Positions 1 through 9,134 of a stretch of 64,000 bases of DNA are shown here, piece by piece. Source of the DNA: a virus; the IMG/VR virus record IMGVR_UViG_3300030108_006260, positions 157,816-221,815 of that record, one strand, 5' to 3'. A program made the position numbers and the translations under genes. A model generated the notes under the pieces. It saw only the letters and a list, made by a program, of their open reading frames with translations. It ran no database searches and had not been told where the DNA came from. The stretch's first letter is position 1; every line of letters begins with the position of its first letter.

Positions 1-235
1 CACTCTGTCCATAGTCCTTCAGGGTCTGATTTATCTCTTCTTCCCTCTTATTCTGTTTCTCATATATCTTCTCAAGAGTTGCCGCTTGAGAAGATAGTAT
101 ATCCTGGATCTTCTCGTTAAGTTCTTCTATTCTCTCTTTGGACTGCTTCTTTTCATCTATATACATTTTTAAAAGAACAGCCGCCACTATACCTATAGGA
201 CCGTTAGTAAGAAGAGATGTTATAAGGTCAGTCAT
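1..235 (-). CDS. Partial small membrane/coiled-coil protein (runs off left edge)
   Basis: The first 78 residues can be read from an ATG at 235; the gene continues past base 1. Residues about 4-24 form a hydrophobic segment (it includes GPIGIVAAVLLKMYI) that could span a membrane. Residues 26-78 are charged, Lys/Glu/Gln-rich and heptad-like, so probably coiled coil. The start codon directly follows the TAA of the upstream gene (236-238), so translation is likely coupled. One membrane segment followed by a coiled coil is the layout of inner-membrane spanins and some holin-associated phage proteins. I infer a lysis or membrane role only weakly, and the C-terminus is not visible. Confidence 0.6.
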   Translation of the reverse strand, partial: MTDLITSLLTNGPIGIVAAVLLKMYIDEKKQSKERIEELNEKIQDILSSQAATLEKIYEKQNKREEEINQTLKDYGQS

Positions 236-2365
236 TTAAGACTTACCAGAGGAAAGAGATGATATTCCTTCATTAGACCTTAGAGCTAAGTCTAGTGTAT
301 CGTCTATAGAAAGAAACAAATATCCAAAAGCTTGTATAGTTAGAGGAAGGGAGGGGTATTTATTTTTAGCCTTGTACGACGTCTGAATAAGCTTATTTGC
401 CAGTTTTGCTATCCTATCCGAGTGCCGCAGTAACTCCCTCTCTAGGTCTGCGTCGTCAGGTATAAGAGCAAGGTGCGAAAGAAGACGGGGCTTCAAGTCC
501 TCCATTAACCTAACAGCCTGCTCATAATCAGATTTATTGGGACGGGATGCTTGTTCTTGTCCCGCCATAGCACCTCCAGAAGGAAGTGCTTCGAGGCCGT
601 CGCGTATTACATCCCTTTGCTTTCCTATAAGGTCCGCTTGTTGTTGCATTTCCTGCATAGCTCTTTCTATTCTAGCTACTTCATTAGGGTCATTACCCCT
701 TTTAGCTTCTTCCAAAAGAGAATCTGCACGATCCAGTTGCTGCCTCAGGTCTAGTTCGACACGGGAAAGATGCTGGAGGTGCTTACGAGCATCTTCGAGA
801 GGTTTACCGAAATCTCTTCTAGGACCTTTGTCTTCCGTCTTGAACTTCTGCTTATCAACAAGGTCGGAGGCACGATCATAGATGTCCTTGCCTTTATCCC
901 ATACCTTTCGTGCAGTATCATGCGTGTCCTTAGCAAAGTTCTTAATCGAGTTTCCTACTTGCCGAGACTTGTCCATAATTTCTTTGAAGGATAGAGCCTC
1001 TTTTATGTGACCCGCTTCGAGGAGATCAATGTAGATGTAAGAAGCCTCCTTAGACTGACTGGACACGGCCGCTAACATAGATTTAGCAATAATTTCATAG
1101 AGAAAAGGAACTAGTATGATAGATGTTCTATGCATGTCGTTCCTAGAATATTTATCTGCCAGAGAACGCATACTGTCTGCCCTCTTAGCTATACCCTCGC
1201 TGGCTATCCTTATGGCCTTGTCAACGGATTTATCAACGGGGATGTCAGGAGCAATAAAGTCTGTAACAAACCCTCGCAGGGCAGGCTCCGCTCCCTGCAA
1301 AAAGAGCTGCATGTCCTTTGACTTTTCCTTTATATTGTCTGACTTGGATCGTATGTCAGTCTTTTCGTCTTTCTCTATAAGATCCTCTGAATCTTTTGAC
1401 ACATCTTCAAAAGAAGGCATGTCATACACCTCTTCGATCTCACGAAGGGACTCCTCTACTTTTTTGCTCTTAAGAGTGTTCTCTTTTTTAAGAATCTTTC
1501 TGACAAGTGTTTTCATTTGCTTGTTTAGAATGAAAACCTCTACATTCAAAGAGTCAGACTTCATATCAAGCTCGTTGAATGATCGTAGTCTCCCTCCAAG
1601 GAGAGACTTCTCCTGGTCTCTTCTTATCCTGGACAACTGGTTTAGGTAGTTTTGGAGCTTTCTGTCCTTCTCAGCTAGCTCTTTCCGCAGAGATCCGATG
1701 TCCCTAATTATTTTTGTCCGCTCGTTTATTCTCTCTAGGAGGAGTTCATCATCCTCAGGGCCAGAAGTTAGGGTTGCTGTCTCGTTTATCTCTTGCAGCT
1801 CCTCAAGGAGAGCATCTTCGTGTGAAACAATAGAAGAAATCATTTTGTTTTGAGCACGAATTTGATCTTCGATTAGAGTAAGATTACGCTCTGTCTCTTC
1901 TCTCAGGTCCTCAAAGTGCTCAATACGACGGTGAGAAATGTCGGACCCGTCGTTTTCTTCTTCCATAGATTCGATCCTGTCATAAAGGGAATCTATGAAC
2001 TCTTGAGTTGCCTTTTGTTTCTTGTTAAGAAGGTCCAGTCTCTTCTTAGCCTTATCAAGCTCCTTCTGAACAGCAGCATCGTGCTTGTCTAGAAGATATT
2101 CTCTCTTATCGTCAGACTTCTTCTTATTTTCAAAGGTAAAGTCTGATTTGAGAATGTCTCGGGCCTCTTCTGGCCCCATCTTTGAAATGAAGTCGTCGGG
2201 CCATCCGAGCAGAGACAGGTTCTTTTTATCCTCTTCGGATAGGAAGGAAGACTCCGCAGAAACAGATCGGGGCCCTCTTAAAGACGCAAGGACACGTCGC
2301 CTCTTTTTGTGTAAGGCCGACATGTCTCGGTTCAGAGAGGTAGGAAAAAAGGTACTTCTTGCCAT
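236..2365 (-). CDS. Coiled-coil protein, 709 aa, probably virion-associated
   Basis: I recognise no family. Roughly residues 85-310 are a long, highly charged Glu/Lys/Arg/Leu coiled-coil region, and a second coiled-coil stretch lies near 520-600. Between them is a helical region with several hydrophobic patches; the last 80 residues are more hydrophobic and end Ser/Gly-rich. The N-terminus is basic (KKRRRVLASLRG near residues 20-31). It is the penultimate readable gene of the baseplate/tail operon, starting two bases after the neighbouring structural gene stops. It is too short and too late in the operon to be an obvious tape measure, though a structural rod role is possible. Function unknown. 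Confidence 0.75.
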   Translation of the reverse strand: MARSTFFPTSLNRDMSALHKKRRRVLASLRGPRSVSAESSFLSEEDKKNLSLLGWPDDFISKMGPEEARDILKSDFTFENKKKSDDKREYLLDKHDAAVQKELDKAKKRLDLLNKKQKATQEFIDSLYDRIESMEEENDGSDISHRRIEHFEDLREETERNLTLIEDQIRAQNKMISSIVSHEDALLEELQEINETATLTSGPEDDELLLERINERTKIIRDIGSLRKELAEKDRKLQNYLNQLSRIRRDQEKSLLGGRLRSFNELDMKSDSLNVEVFILNKQMKTLVRKILKKENTLKSKKVEESLREIEEVYDMPSFEDVSKDSEDLIEKDEKTDIRSKSDNIKEKSKDMQLFLQGAEPALRGFVTDFIAPDIPVDKSVDKAIRIASEGIAKRADSMRSLADKYSRNDMHRTSIILVPFLYEIIAKSMLAAVSSQSKEASYIYIDLLEAGHIKEALSFKEIMDKSRQVGNSIKNFAKDTHDTARKVWDKGKDIYDRASDLVDKQKFKTEDKGPRRDFGKPLEDARKHLQHLSRVELDLRQQLDRADSLLEEAKRGNDPNEVARIERAMQEMQQQADLIGKQRDVIRDGLEALPSGGAMAGQEQASRPNKSDYEQAVRLMEDLKPRLLSHLALIPDDADLERELLRHSDRIAKLANKLIQTSYKAKNKYPSLPLTIQAFGYLFLSIDDTLDLALRSNEGISSLSSGKS

Positions 2366-2367
2366 GA

Positions 2368-3432
2368 TTACCTAGATAAGCTACCGTCCCAGTCAATGGC
2401 AATGCCTCCTCCTAAACTTAGTAAAAGACGTCCATTATCAACAAAACTACGGTAGGGAATAAGTGGTGAAATGTATCTATAGCCACGAAGGTATCCGCGA
2501 TCATCCTCTTCGAATCCTGCATCCTCTGTACCTAGTGGAATTCTAGCTGAGTCCCTACGGATGTCGAAAACACTATCAGGAAGAGCGGTAAACATATTTT
2601 GCTGGGATGAATCTCCGTATGTGACAGCAGAGTATGTAAGTGCGTTGCTCAGGGACTGGTCCAGAGCGTCTACGGAAGCAAGAGCCCCAGTAGGAGACAG
2701 TGCAGGGCTTCCTCCGAACGAGACAACGAACCTGTCATCATTTGCGGGGCGGCGTGGCTCTCCTGCTCCAAGATATCCTATTTCAAATACTCCCGTAGCT
2801 GCTGTGTTCTGAGTGAATAATCTAACGTTAGTGTCATCTATTAGCGCGTACCAAGTCTGTGTCGTATCTGCCGACACACTGCGGGCAGGAAGAACAGGAA
2901 GAGTCCATCCAGCGGACCATCCACCCTGAGGTGAGACCTCAAAGTCAATGCGGTCAGTGATTCCACCCGTAACAAATATCCTGGCCTGCCAAAGAGGTGA
3001 TGCAGACCCTGACAATCCCTGAACAACGTACTCGCTGGCTCCAGCACTATTAAGTGAGGGATCTACTACTCTAAACGATATGTTTATGTCATCAACAAAG
3101 CTAGCACCGTAGAGTCCTCCCTCTACCACCACTTCGTCAGCAGATGGGACACCTATAATTCTGTACACGCCATTATTTGAAAATTCCGACCCGTAAACCG
3201 TAAGCCACATTCCTACATGAGCAGGAAGAAATGGACTGGCACCTGACCTGATGCGGTTAGGCTGTGTAGAGGTAGCTTCACCATCATTGCCAGAAGCTAG
3301 GGGTGCTTCAAAAACACCTAGCGGTGTTGCCTCTACACTTGACCACCCTTGAGAGTAAACTAGTACCTCACGAAGTAGGAGGTGAAACTCCCTCGCAGGT
3401 ACATTAAATCTTTTCATAATTTTAGTGGGCAT
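2368..3432 (-). CDS. Virion structural protein, 354 aa, unknown fold
   Basis: Beta-rich composition (Gly, Ser, Val, Thr, Asn) without signal peptide or membrane segment, typical of phage tail or fibre proteins. It lies directly downstream of the 1693-aa structural protein, and its ATG follows that gene's TGA by three bases. A second in-frame ATG five codons in (MKRFNV) is an alternative start. No enzymatic motif is visible. Membership of the baseplate/fibre operon is the only functional clue; a short fibre, adaptor or decoration role is inferred. Confidence 0.7.
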   Translation of the reverse strand: MPTKIMKRFNVPAREFHLLLREVLVYSQGWSSVEATPLGVFEAPLASGNDGEATSTQPNRIRSGASPFLPAHVGMWLTVYGSEFSNNGVYRIIGVPSADEVVVEGGLYGASFVDDINISFRVVDPSLNSAGASEYVVQGLSGSASPLWQARIFVTGGITDRIDFEVSPQGGWSAGWTLPVLPARSVSADTTQTWYALIDDTNVRLFTQNTAATGVFEIGYLGAGEPRRPANDDRFVVSFGGSPALSPTGALASVDALDQSLSNALTYSAVTYGDSSQQNMFTALPDSVFDIRRDSARIPLGTEDAGFEEDDRGYLRGYRYISPLIPYRSFVDNGRLLLSLGGGIAIDWDGSLSR

Positions 3433-3435
3433 TAA

Positions 3436-6400
3436 TCAAGAATCTTTCGTGTACAACGGCCTACCTACAGGGTAGAATGCATCAATTGCAGCTTCTCTTC
3501 CCGTCCTGACTCTCAATATTGAAGACCTGTCAGCTGAGGAGGAGTTTAGTATGGAATGACTCACAACAAGAGAGATAAGACCGCTTGGGTCCTTTATTAG
3601 GTACGTAAATGAAGCACCAACAAAAAGGGAATCTGATAGAGAAGAAGAGGTAGTGTCGGGGGAATGTGCCCCGTACACTTCTTGTGTTGATGATGCAAAG
3701 GAGGAAGGTAGAGTACGAGATCTAGGACTGTCTGCAAAAGGCCATGAGATGTAAACTCCTAGCCTATCAAGGACAGAAAGGCTATCCTGTGCTTCTAAGT
3801 CGGACAGTGGAACATAGTACAAGAAAGATCCCAAAGAGGAAGAAGCACTTGCTACACCGAGGTCTAGAGAGTACCTAGATACTTTACCGCGAGGCACAGA
3901 CCCATAGGAAGAATCTCCGTTTGCGAAAAATGAAGATTCAAGAGTAGCAAAATCAGGTGCAGACCACGGGTTAGAAAGAACCGCCCCTGTATGTAGGAGA
4001 GACCCAGCTCCTTGTCCTTCGTATTCAGTCCTAACTAATCTGGAATACTTTCGTCTAGACGAGTTAGAAGAAGGAACAGAAGGATCTCTATAATAGACAG
4101 TTACAGTGTATACGAAGTGTTCTGCTCCAGGCGTGAGGCTTCGTATACGTAAAACATAGTTGTTAGAAGACTGCTTTAGAGCACCTACACCATCAAATTC
4201 ATATACCCTTACTTCTTCATCTGAAGAACTAGTAGATATTGTAGCTGTTGCTACAGTAGAGGAGGAGGGAGGATTTATGTTAAGAAGGTCTAGCTCGAAC
4301 GAAGCAGAAGTAGCAGTACCTACTCGTACAGTTACTCCATTTATGTATGCACCATCAGGGACTATAAGAGGATAATAAGCGTATCTGTCTGCTACGCTAG
4401 GTGCACGCCATGCACCTAGCGAGTACTCCATACCTACAAGAGCACCCACATCGTCACCCCGTGCTTCCTCTGGGTGGATGACCCGCGACACAGTAGCAGG
4501 TCGATCAAATAGAAGGGTGTTTTCCACGAGGGTCTCTGCTTCCGAGACACCGTAGACTGATCCCCCTGTAGGTAGCCTTCGAGTCAGGGCCCCTATAGAG
4601 CGAGTTCCTGCATCATGAGTGGAAGAAGACTCAAGAACTGCACTACCATGAGAGTTTCTTAGCTGAAGAAGGTCCTGACCCCGACTGGCGGGAGATCCTG
4701 TATCTTGAGCAAGTACTACTTCTCCTCTAAAATCCCATGACAAGGATCTAGGAGATATCCAGGGCATGTTAGTTCCCATGGTGTGAACGTCAACGTCACC
4801 TACCTTAAGAACAGTACCAGTAGTCTTATCCTGGAGTGGATAAGCGTCTGCTAGTCCCTGGTATGGGGTCATGTCGTAGTAAACGGTCAGAGACTGGGCT
4901 GCGGTAAGAGGAACGCGACAAGGAGATACCAAAAGTACCTCGAAATCAAATCCAGGATAACCAGAGTAGTCAAAAGAGGCAAAGGCACTATACCCCGAAG
5001 TATACAAGGGGTCCGAGAGGGCGTCTTTGACACCTACAGTAATAGTGTTAACTCCTCCAATGTTTGTATTGTCTCGAAGGCCAGGGTCAGTCCATAAGCG
5101 CCACTGAGGTGACGAGGTGGTTACGTTACGAGCGTAAGCCATTAGCTCAGACCCTCCCCAAGAAAGAGAAGAAATTTCTGACCCGTTACTTGTTCCGAGG
5201 AAGAACCCAGAATAACCAGAATCTCTAACAGGCACCAAGAAGTTCCTGCTAGGAAGCGCAGTAGGATTTCGAGTGGGCTGTACTTGTGATGCTCCGGAAC
5301 TTCCTCCTACAAAAGTAGGACGAATGGCGGAGGTAGACCATGAATACAGGCCCCGTACACCCCTATTGAATGGACTTACTATAGCCCACCTGTTTATAAG
5401 GTCACCATCGAATGCTACAGTGAAAGTAACAGGAGTAGCAACCGATCCAGGATCGAAACTTACTACTATTTGCTCGAATCCCTGAGCCAACCCAGCAGCA
5501 TTTTGAAGATCAACATAAGTTATCTTGGGAGATCCGGAAGGGAGGGCTAAAGAAGAACCCTGTATGGACACATCAAGAATACCATACATACGTAACTGAG
5601 AAGCTACGGAAGCATACTTGTTACCTGCCCCTCCCAAAGCAGCAAATAGGTCCGCTTGAGTAATAGTAATCTGATCACCTACAGGAGACGCAGTTACCTG
5701 AGCAACAAGAGGTGAAGAGTCAACCTCAACGGTAGATACACCGTTAAAGAAGTCTATGCGGTGTACGTTGTCCGCTACTTCGAACATACCACCGTTGTTA
5801 GAGTAGGTTGGGCCCCTACCACGAGAAGGACGTCGTGCCCATACCTGAACATGAACGACTCCAGCAGAAGAGGCTCCAGCAGGAAGTGGTATGGCAATAC
5901 CACCAGATGCCGCCGATGCAAGATTACCCTCAGCATCAAAAGAAATAGACCCTGGACTGAAGGCGGCTGCATACGGGATATCGGTTGCGGTGTTCGTTCC
6001 TACTGTGTGAGTAATAACTTGCACGCCACCAGGCCCTAACAAAGTATTTGTTCTATCGTTATCCAGATTTAGAACATACCCAGGAGGAGCATTTATAGTA
6101 AGGAACCCCTCGGTAGGAGTACCAGACCAGGTGAATGTAGGGGTAGAGCTTCCATCTGTAACTGCTACACCACTGTTCCAGACTGGAAAAGTAGCAGATA
6201 GTAGTACTGCCTCATCAGAGTCTCCCCAAAATGTCACAGACCCGTTTGGTGCCCCTGGTATAGTGAAAGTGCCTGCTGCGGGGGCCGATGCTACCCTGTC
6301 TACCTGTAGGTATTGTGTTCCTGCGACATCACTGGAAAGGGAGGACTCTCGCATCCTAGTTCTTAAGTCTCCACGGTACAAAAGGTCTCTGCTCTCTTCT

Positions 6401-8517
6401 AGAATTGAAGATGCTTCTTCCTTAGAAGTGAGGGTGTGACGTATGTCAAGTACCTCTTTCTGTGCGGGATTTGAGGAAGAGGTAATACCGTCTGGGCGTC
6501 CTGATGACCCATTCTGGAAAGACGGAGGACTGGCTGCCCAAGTCTGTGTGTTCCTTCTGTGAACTAGAGAAACAGGTATAGCGTACACAACACCTGTAAG
6601 ACTAGGATCCTCCCCTCCTGCGTCCTCGTGGGGAAGCGTAGCTCGTTCCCATAACCCAGGATCTTCTGAAGAAAGAGTGTATCCTGCCGCAGTCATGGCG
6701 TCAGATGTGTCCATGGCAGATCCGACAGAAAAAGTGCGAACCCTTCCTAGCCACTGGGCAGATCTTAGGCCCATTCTGTTGTATCTAATAAGCTCGGAAG
6801 GTCCCCTGAACTGAGGATTGCCGTGTGGATGAATTGTCTTTTCTACTTCTACCACCACCAAGTCACGACGGCTACCCGTAGCTGGAGCAGAAGGGAGAAC
6901 CACAGAAATAGGGTTCTCAGTCCTTAAATCACTTCCTTTTACCCGTACAACACACGGAGAAAGAGTAATGCCACCGGCCGAGGGCACTAGCGGAGAAAAG
7001 GTGCTCTTGTAGAATCCGGAAGGACCCTTAGAAGAAGAAATAGAGGTAGAAAGAGAGGACTGCTCGCCTCCTACAGTGGACATCTCCTGAATACCCGCAC
7101 CTAGCTCTGCTCTAGGCGCAACGTCAAAAACATACCTGTCGTTGTTGTCGTCCGACCTTGTTGATAGCACGTAAGAAGAAGGTCCAGTCTCACTTAGTGT
7201 GCGTCTAATAAGAATGAGGGGGATGGCCCAGCTTACCCCGTCAACAGAAGTTACAGAAGAAGCAGACCACAACCTCTGATCATTCTGGGAAGCAGATGTA
7301 CCAAAGGGATTACCGTCAATATTAGTGACAGAGGGGGCTGCTAGTAGGATGTTGTTCAGTGAGTTCGAAGATACACCCGACTGTACCCCTATCTGCCACC
7401 TAGTGGCTACAAAAGACGAGTCGTATGCCTCGATAGATCCAAACCCTATATTTGGAGAGGTAAACTGCTCTAAAAGCTGTTCCAAGTTTGCTCGAAGCTG
7501 GGAATACGTAGAGGTCCCGCCTACGGTAGGATCATTAGGAAACGATTCGGAAGAAACAGAGCCAGGGATAACCTCTCGCCACACCTCCAAGTACACAACG
7601 TCATATCTACCTGCTGTAGGAGCAGACAGTGATACTTCAGTATAGGGGGTCTTGACAAGGTGACCGTTAACTATCGAGTGAAGAGGCCCTAGGTCTATAC
7701 GATCTGCGGTAGTTGATTGTACTACAATAGGAAGAGAAGAATCAGGTCCTCTGTGCGAGAACCCTCCTGCGAAACCGTACCCTCCCTGAAGGAAAGAGTC
7801 GTTGTTGGTAGATCCTATGATACCAGATCCGTTTAGTGCCCTACTTTGAATGGACGAGCTTTGCTGTGATACCTCCACTGCACTTGCTAAATCTGTAGCC
7901 CCTCCTACTGCGTTCCATGTTTCAGAAGAGGAATCCCACGCGTAAGGAGTGAGAGTGTCTAGTACTATACGTACGTCACCGTCCCTATTTCCTAGGTTGG
8001 GACCTGATGCAGAGATGGAGGGAAGGGACGCAAAATCTGCTACAGGAGACCTCCATCCGGACTTTCCTGCTTTCTCTGCCCAGTCACCGATGGAGTAGTC
8101 AATTACAACGCCAGGATCCTGAAGGGACGTGGCACCGAAAGGAACTTCAATTCTAGCAAATGCTACAAAATATTCCTTGCTTATAGACGTAAGAAAGGTA
8201 GTCTCAGGTACTACCTGGAGATTTGCGATAGAAGAAGTTAGAGATCTGTATTCTAGGTGAAGAATAAGGTAACTTACACGAGAGGGACCAGCAGCAGCAG
8301 GAGCAGGAACCGTACGTGTCTCATTAGAGTCAGATATGGCAACAATTCCATCGTACCCTGCGGCAACAAATGGAGCGATACCCATCGTAAGAGAAGTAGA
8401 CGAAGGACTCAAATGTCCTCCATCGAAAATACCTCTATCAACAATTCTAGCAAACCTGCTGTTCAAATCAGCAGTGCTATCGGAGTTACGGTAAATTAGT
8501 ACGGGTTTAATTGCCAC
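3436..8517 (-). CDS. Giant virion protein, 1693 aa (baseplate/fibre type)
   Basis: A very long, Ser/Gly/Thr/Val-rich, beta-strand-dominated protein with no membrane segment. It contains several lengthy beta domains joined by Ser/Pro-rich linkers. Size, composition and position between a collar-fibre-like protein and a smaller structural protein indicate a large baseplate or tail-fibre component. I do not recognise a named domain. The ATG at 8517 is preceded nine bases earlier by the stop of the upstream gene. It could be a baseplate-proximal fibre or a host-range determinant. Confidence 0.7.
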   Translation of the reverse strand: MAIKPVLIYRNSDSTADLNSRFARIVDRGIFDGGHLSPSSTSLTMGIAPFVAAGYDGIVAISDSNETRTVPAPAAAGPSRVSYLILHLEYRSLTSSIANLQVVPETTFLTSISKEYFVAFARIEVPFGATSLQDPGVVIDYSIGDWAEKAGKSGWRSPVADFASLPSISASGPNLGNRDGDVRIVLDTLTPYAWDSSSETWNAVGGATDLASAVEVSQQSSSIQSRALNGSGIIGSTNNDSFLQGGYGFAGGFSHRGPDSSLPIVVQSTTADRIDLGPLHSIVNGHLVKTPYTEVSLSAPTAGRYDVVYLEVWREVIPGSVSSESFPNDPTVGGTSTYSQLRANLEQLLEQFTSPNIGFGSIEAYDSSFVATRWQIGVQSGVSSNSLNNILLAAPSVTNIDGNPFGTSASQNDQRLWSASSVTSVDGVSWAIPLILIRRTLSETGPSSYVLSTRSDDNNDRYVFDVAPRAELGAGIQEMSTVGGEQSSLSTSISSSKGPSGFYKSTFSPLVPSAGGITLSPCVVRVKGSDLRTENPISVVLPSAPATGSRRDLVVVEVEKTIHPHGNPQFRGPSELIRYNRMGLRSAQWLGRVRTFSVGSAMDTSDAMTAAGYTLSSEDPGLWERATLPHEDAGGEDPSLTGVVYAIPVSLVHRRNTQTWAASPPSFQNGSSGRPDGITSSSNPAQKEVLDIRHTLTSKEEASSILEESRDLLYRGDLRTRMRESSLSSDVAGTQYLQVDRVASAPAAGTFTIPGAPNGSVTFWGDSDEAVLLSATFPVWNSGVAVTDGSSTPTFTWSGTPTEGFLTINAPPGYVLNLDNDRTNTLLGPGGVQVITHTVGTNTATDIPYAAAFSPGSISFDAEGNLASAASGGIAIPLPAGASSAGVVHVQVWARRPSRGRGPTYSNNGGMFEVADNVHRIDFFNGVSTVEVDSSPLVAQVTASPVGDQITITQADLFAALGGAGNKYASVASQLRMYGILDVSIQGSSLALPSGSPKITYVDLQNAAGLAQGFEQIVVSFDPGSVATPVTFTVAFDGDLINRWAIVSPFNRGVRGLYSWSTSAIRPTFVGGSSGASQVQPTRNPTALPSRNFLVPVRDSGYSGFFLGTSNGSEISSLSWGGSELMAYARNVTTSSPQWRLWTDPGLRDNTNIGGVNTITVGVKDALSDPLYTSGYSAFASFDYSGYPGFDFEVLLVSPCRVPLTAAQSLTVYYDMTPYQGLADAYPLQDKTTGTVLKVGDVDVHTMGTNMPWISPRSLSWDFRGEVVLAQDTGSPASRGQDLLQLRNSHGSAVLESSSTHDAGTRSIGALTRRLPTGGSVYGVSEAETLVENTLLFDRPATVSRVIHPEEARGDDVGALVGMEYSLGAWRAPSVADRYAYYPLIVPDGAYINGVTVRVGTATSASFELDLLNINPPSSSTVATATISTSSSDEEVRVYEFDGVGALKQSSNNYVLRIRSLTPGAEHFVYTVTVYYRDPSVPSSNSSRRKYSRLVRTEYEGQGAGSLLHTGAVLSNPWSAPDFATLESSFFANGDSSYGSVPRGKVSRYSLDLGVASASSSLGSFLYYVPLSDLEAQDSLSVLDRLGVYISWPFADSPRSRTLPSSFASSTQEVYGAHSPDTTSSSLSDSLFVGASFTYLIKDPSGLISLVVSHSILNSSSADRSSILRVRTGREAAIDAFYPVGRPLYTKDS

Positions 8518-8526
8518 GGGGCTGCC

Positions 8527-9003
8527 TTAGAGTTGTACGAACACTTCGTATTCGAAGGTGTCGGTGGGGGTCTTAAACTTTAGAGGAAAGTTAGCTATAG
8601 CAAATAAAAATTGTGTCCCTATCTCAGGGTCCCCTATAGTGGGACTGTACACTACAGTACCTATCAGACACAAAGAGCTTACTGCTCCTGTTGCTTCACC
8701 TGCACCAGCAGTACATGTGAATACAGGACATGACAAACTAGCAAAACTAACAGAATCAACTGAGTCTGCGAAAGAACAACCTCCCACAGTGGTTATTGCC
8801 TCTACTACCGAACCTACAGGACCACAATAACACCCCGTCCTGGTTGGATCGGGGGTAAGGGCCAAAGTTGGATCGGCAGGGCTGTGACCATTTGATCCTA
8901 ATACAAAAGAGTCAACAACAAAACTTTTACCTGTAGCCAGCATTTCAGCAATACGGGCTTTTCCCTGGTTAGTAACCAGGGCTAAGGCCTCAACGGTAGG
9001 CAT
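8527..9003 (-). CDS. Tail-collar fibre-like protein, 158 aa, Cys-rich
   Basis: The N-terminus (LVTNQGKARIAEMLATG, then FVVDSFVLGSNGH) matches the general pattern of the N-terminal domain of phage tail-collar and fibre proteins, where a 'T..G...IA...A.G....I..FA.G.' motif anchors the fibre to the baseplate. The whole protein is little more than that domain. It holds seven cysteines (around residues 58-60, 76, 91-96 and 112), unusual for a phage fibre and possibly forming disulfides or a metal site. It starts a new transcription segment after a 131-base gap containing a hairpin. Assignment is by pattern only. Confidence 0.55.
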   Translation of the reverse strand: MPTVEALALVTNQGKARIAEMLATGKSFVVDSFVLGSNGHSPADPTLALTPDPTRTGCYCGPVGSVVEAITTVGGCSFADSVDSVSFASLSCPVFTCTAGAGEATGAVSSLCLIGTVVYSPTIGDPEIGTQFLFAIANFPLKFKTPTDTFEYEVFVQL

Positions 9004-9053
9004 AGACTATCTCCATAAAAATCAGCACACAAGGCAAAAGTAACACTTATAGA

Positions 9054-9079
9054 GCTAGATAATGCTCAGAGTATCTAGC
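9054..9079. promoter_or_regulatory. Perfect 8-bp inverted repeat in the 9.0-9.1 kb gap
   Basis: GCTAGATA (9054-9061) is perfectly complementary to TATCTAGC (9072-9079) with a 10-base loop. It lies in the 131-base gap between the end of the 493-aa gene (9135) and the start of the collar-fibre gene (9003), both minus strand. There is no U-run right after the stem on the minus strand, so it is not a classic intrinsic terminator. It may be a weak terminator, an RNA-processing site or an operator. A TATA-like sequence on the minus strand (complement of 9045-9055) overlaps its edge. Confidence 0.4.
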
Positions 9080-9134
9080 GTTTAGGTCCCCATATGCCAA
9101 AATGAGGTATAGATTACTTTTACCGTATCTTGTG

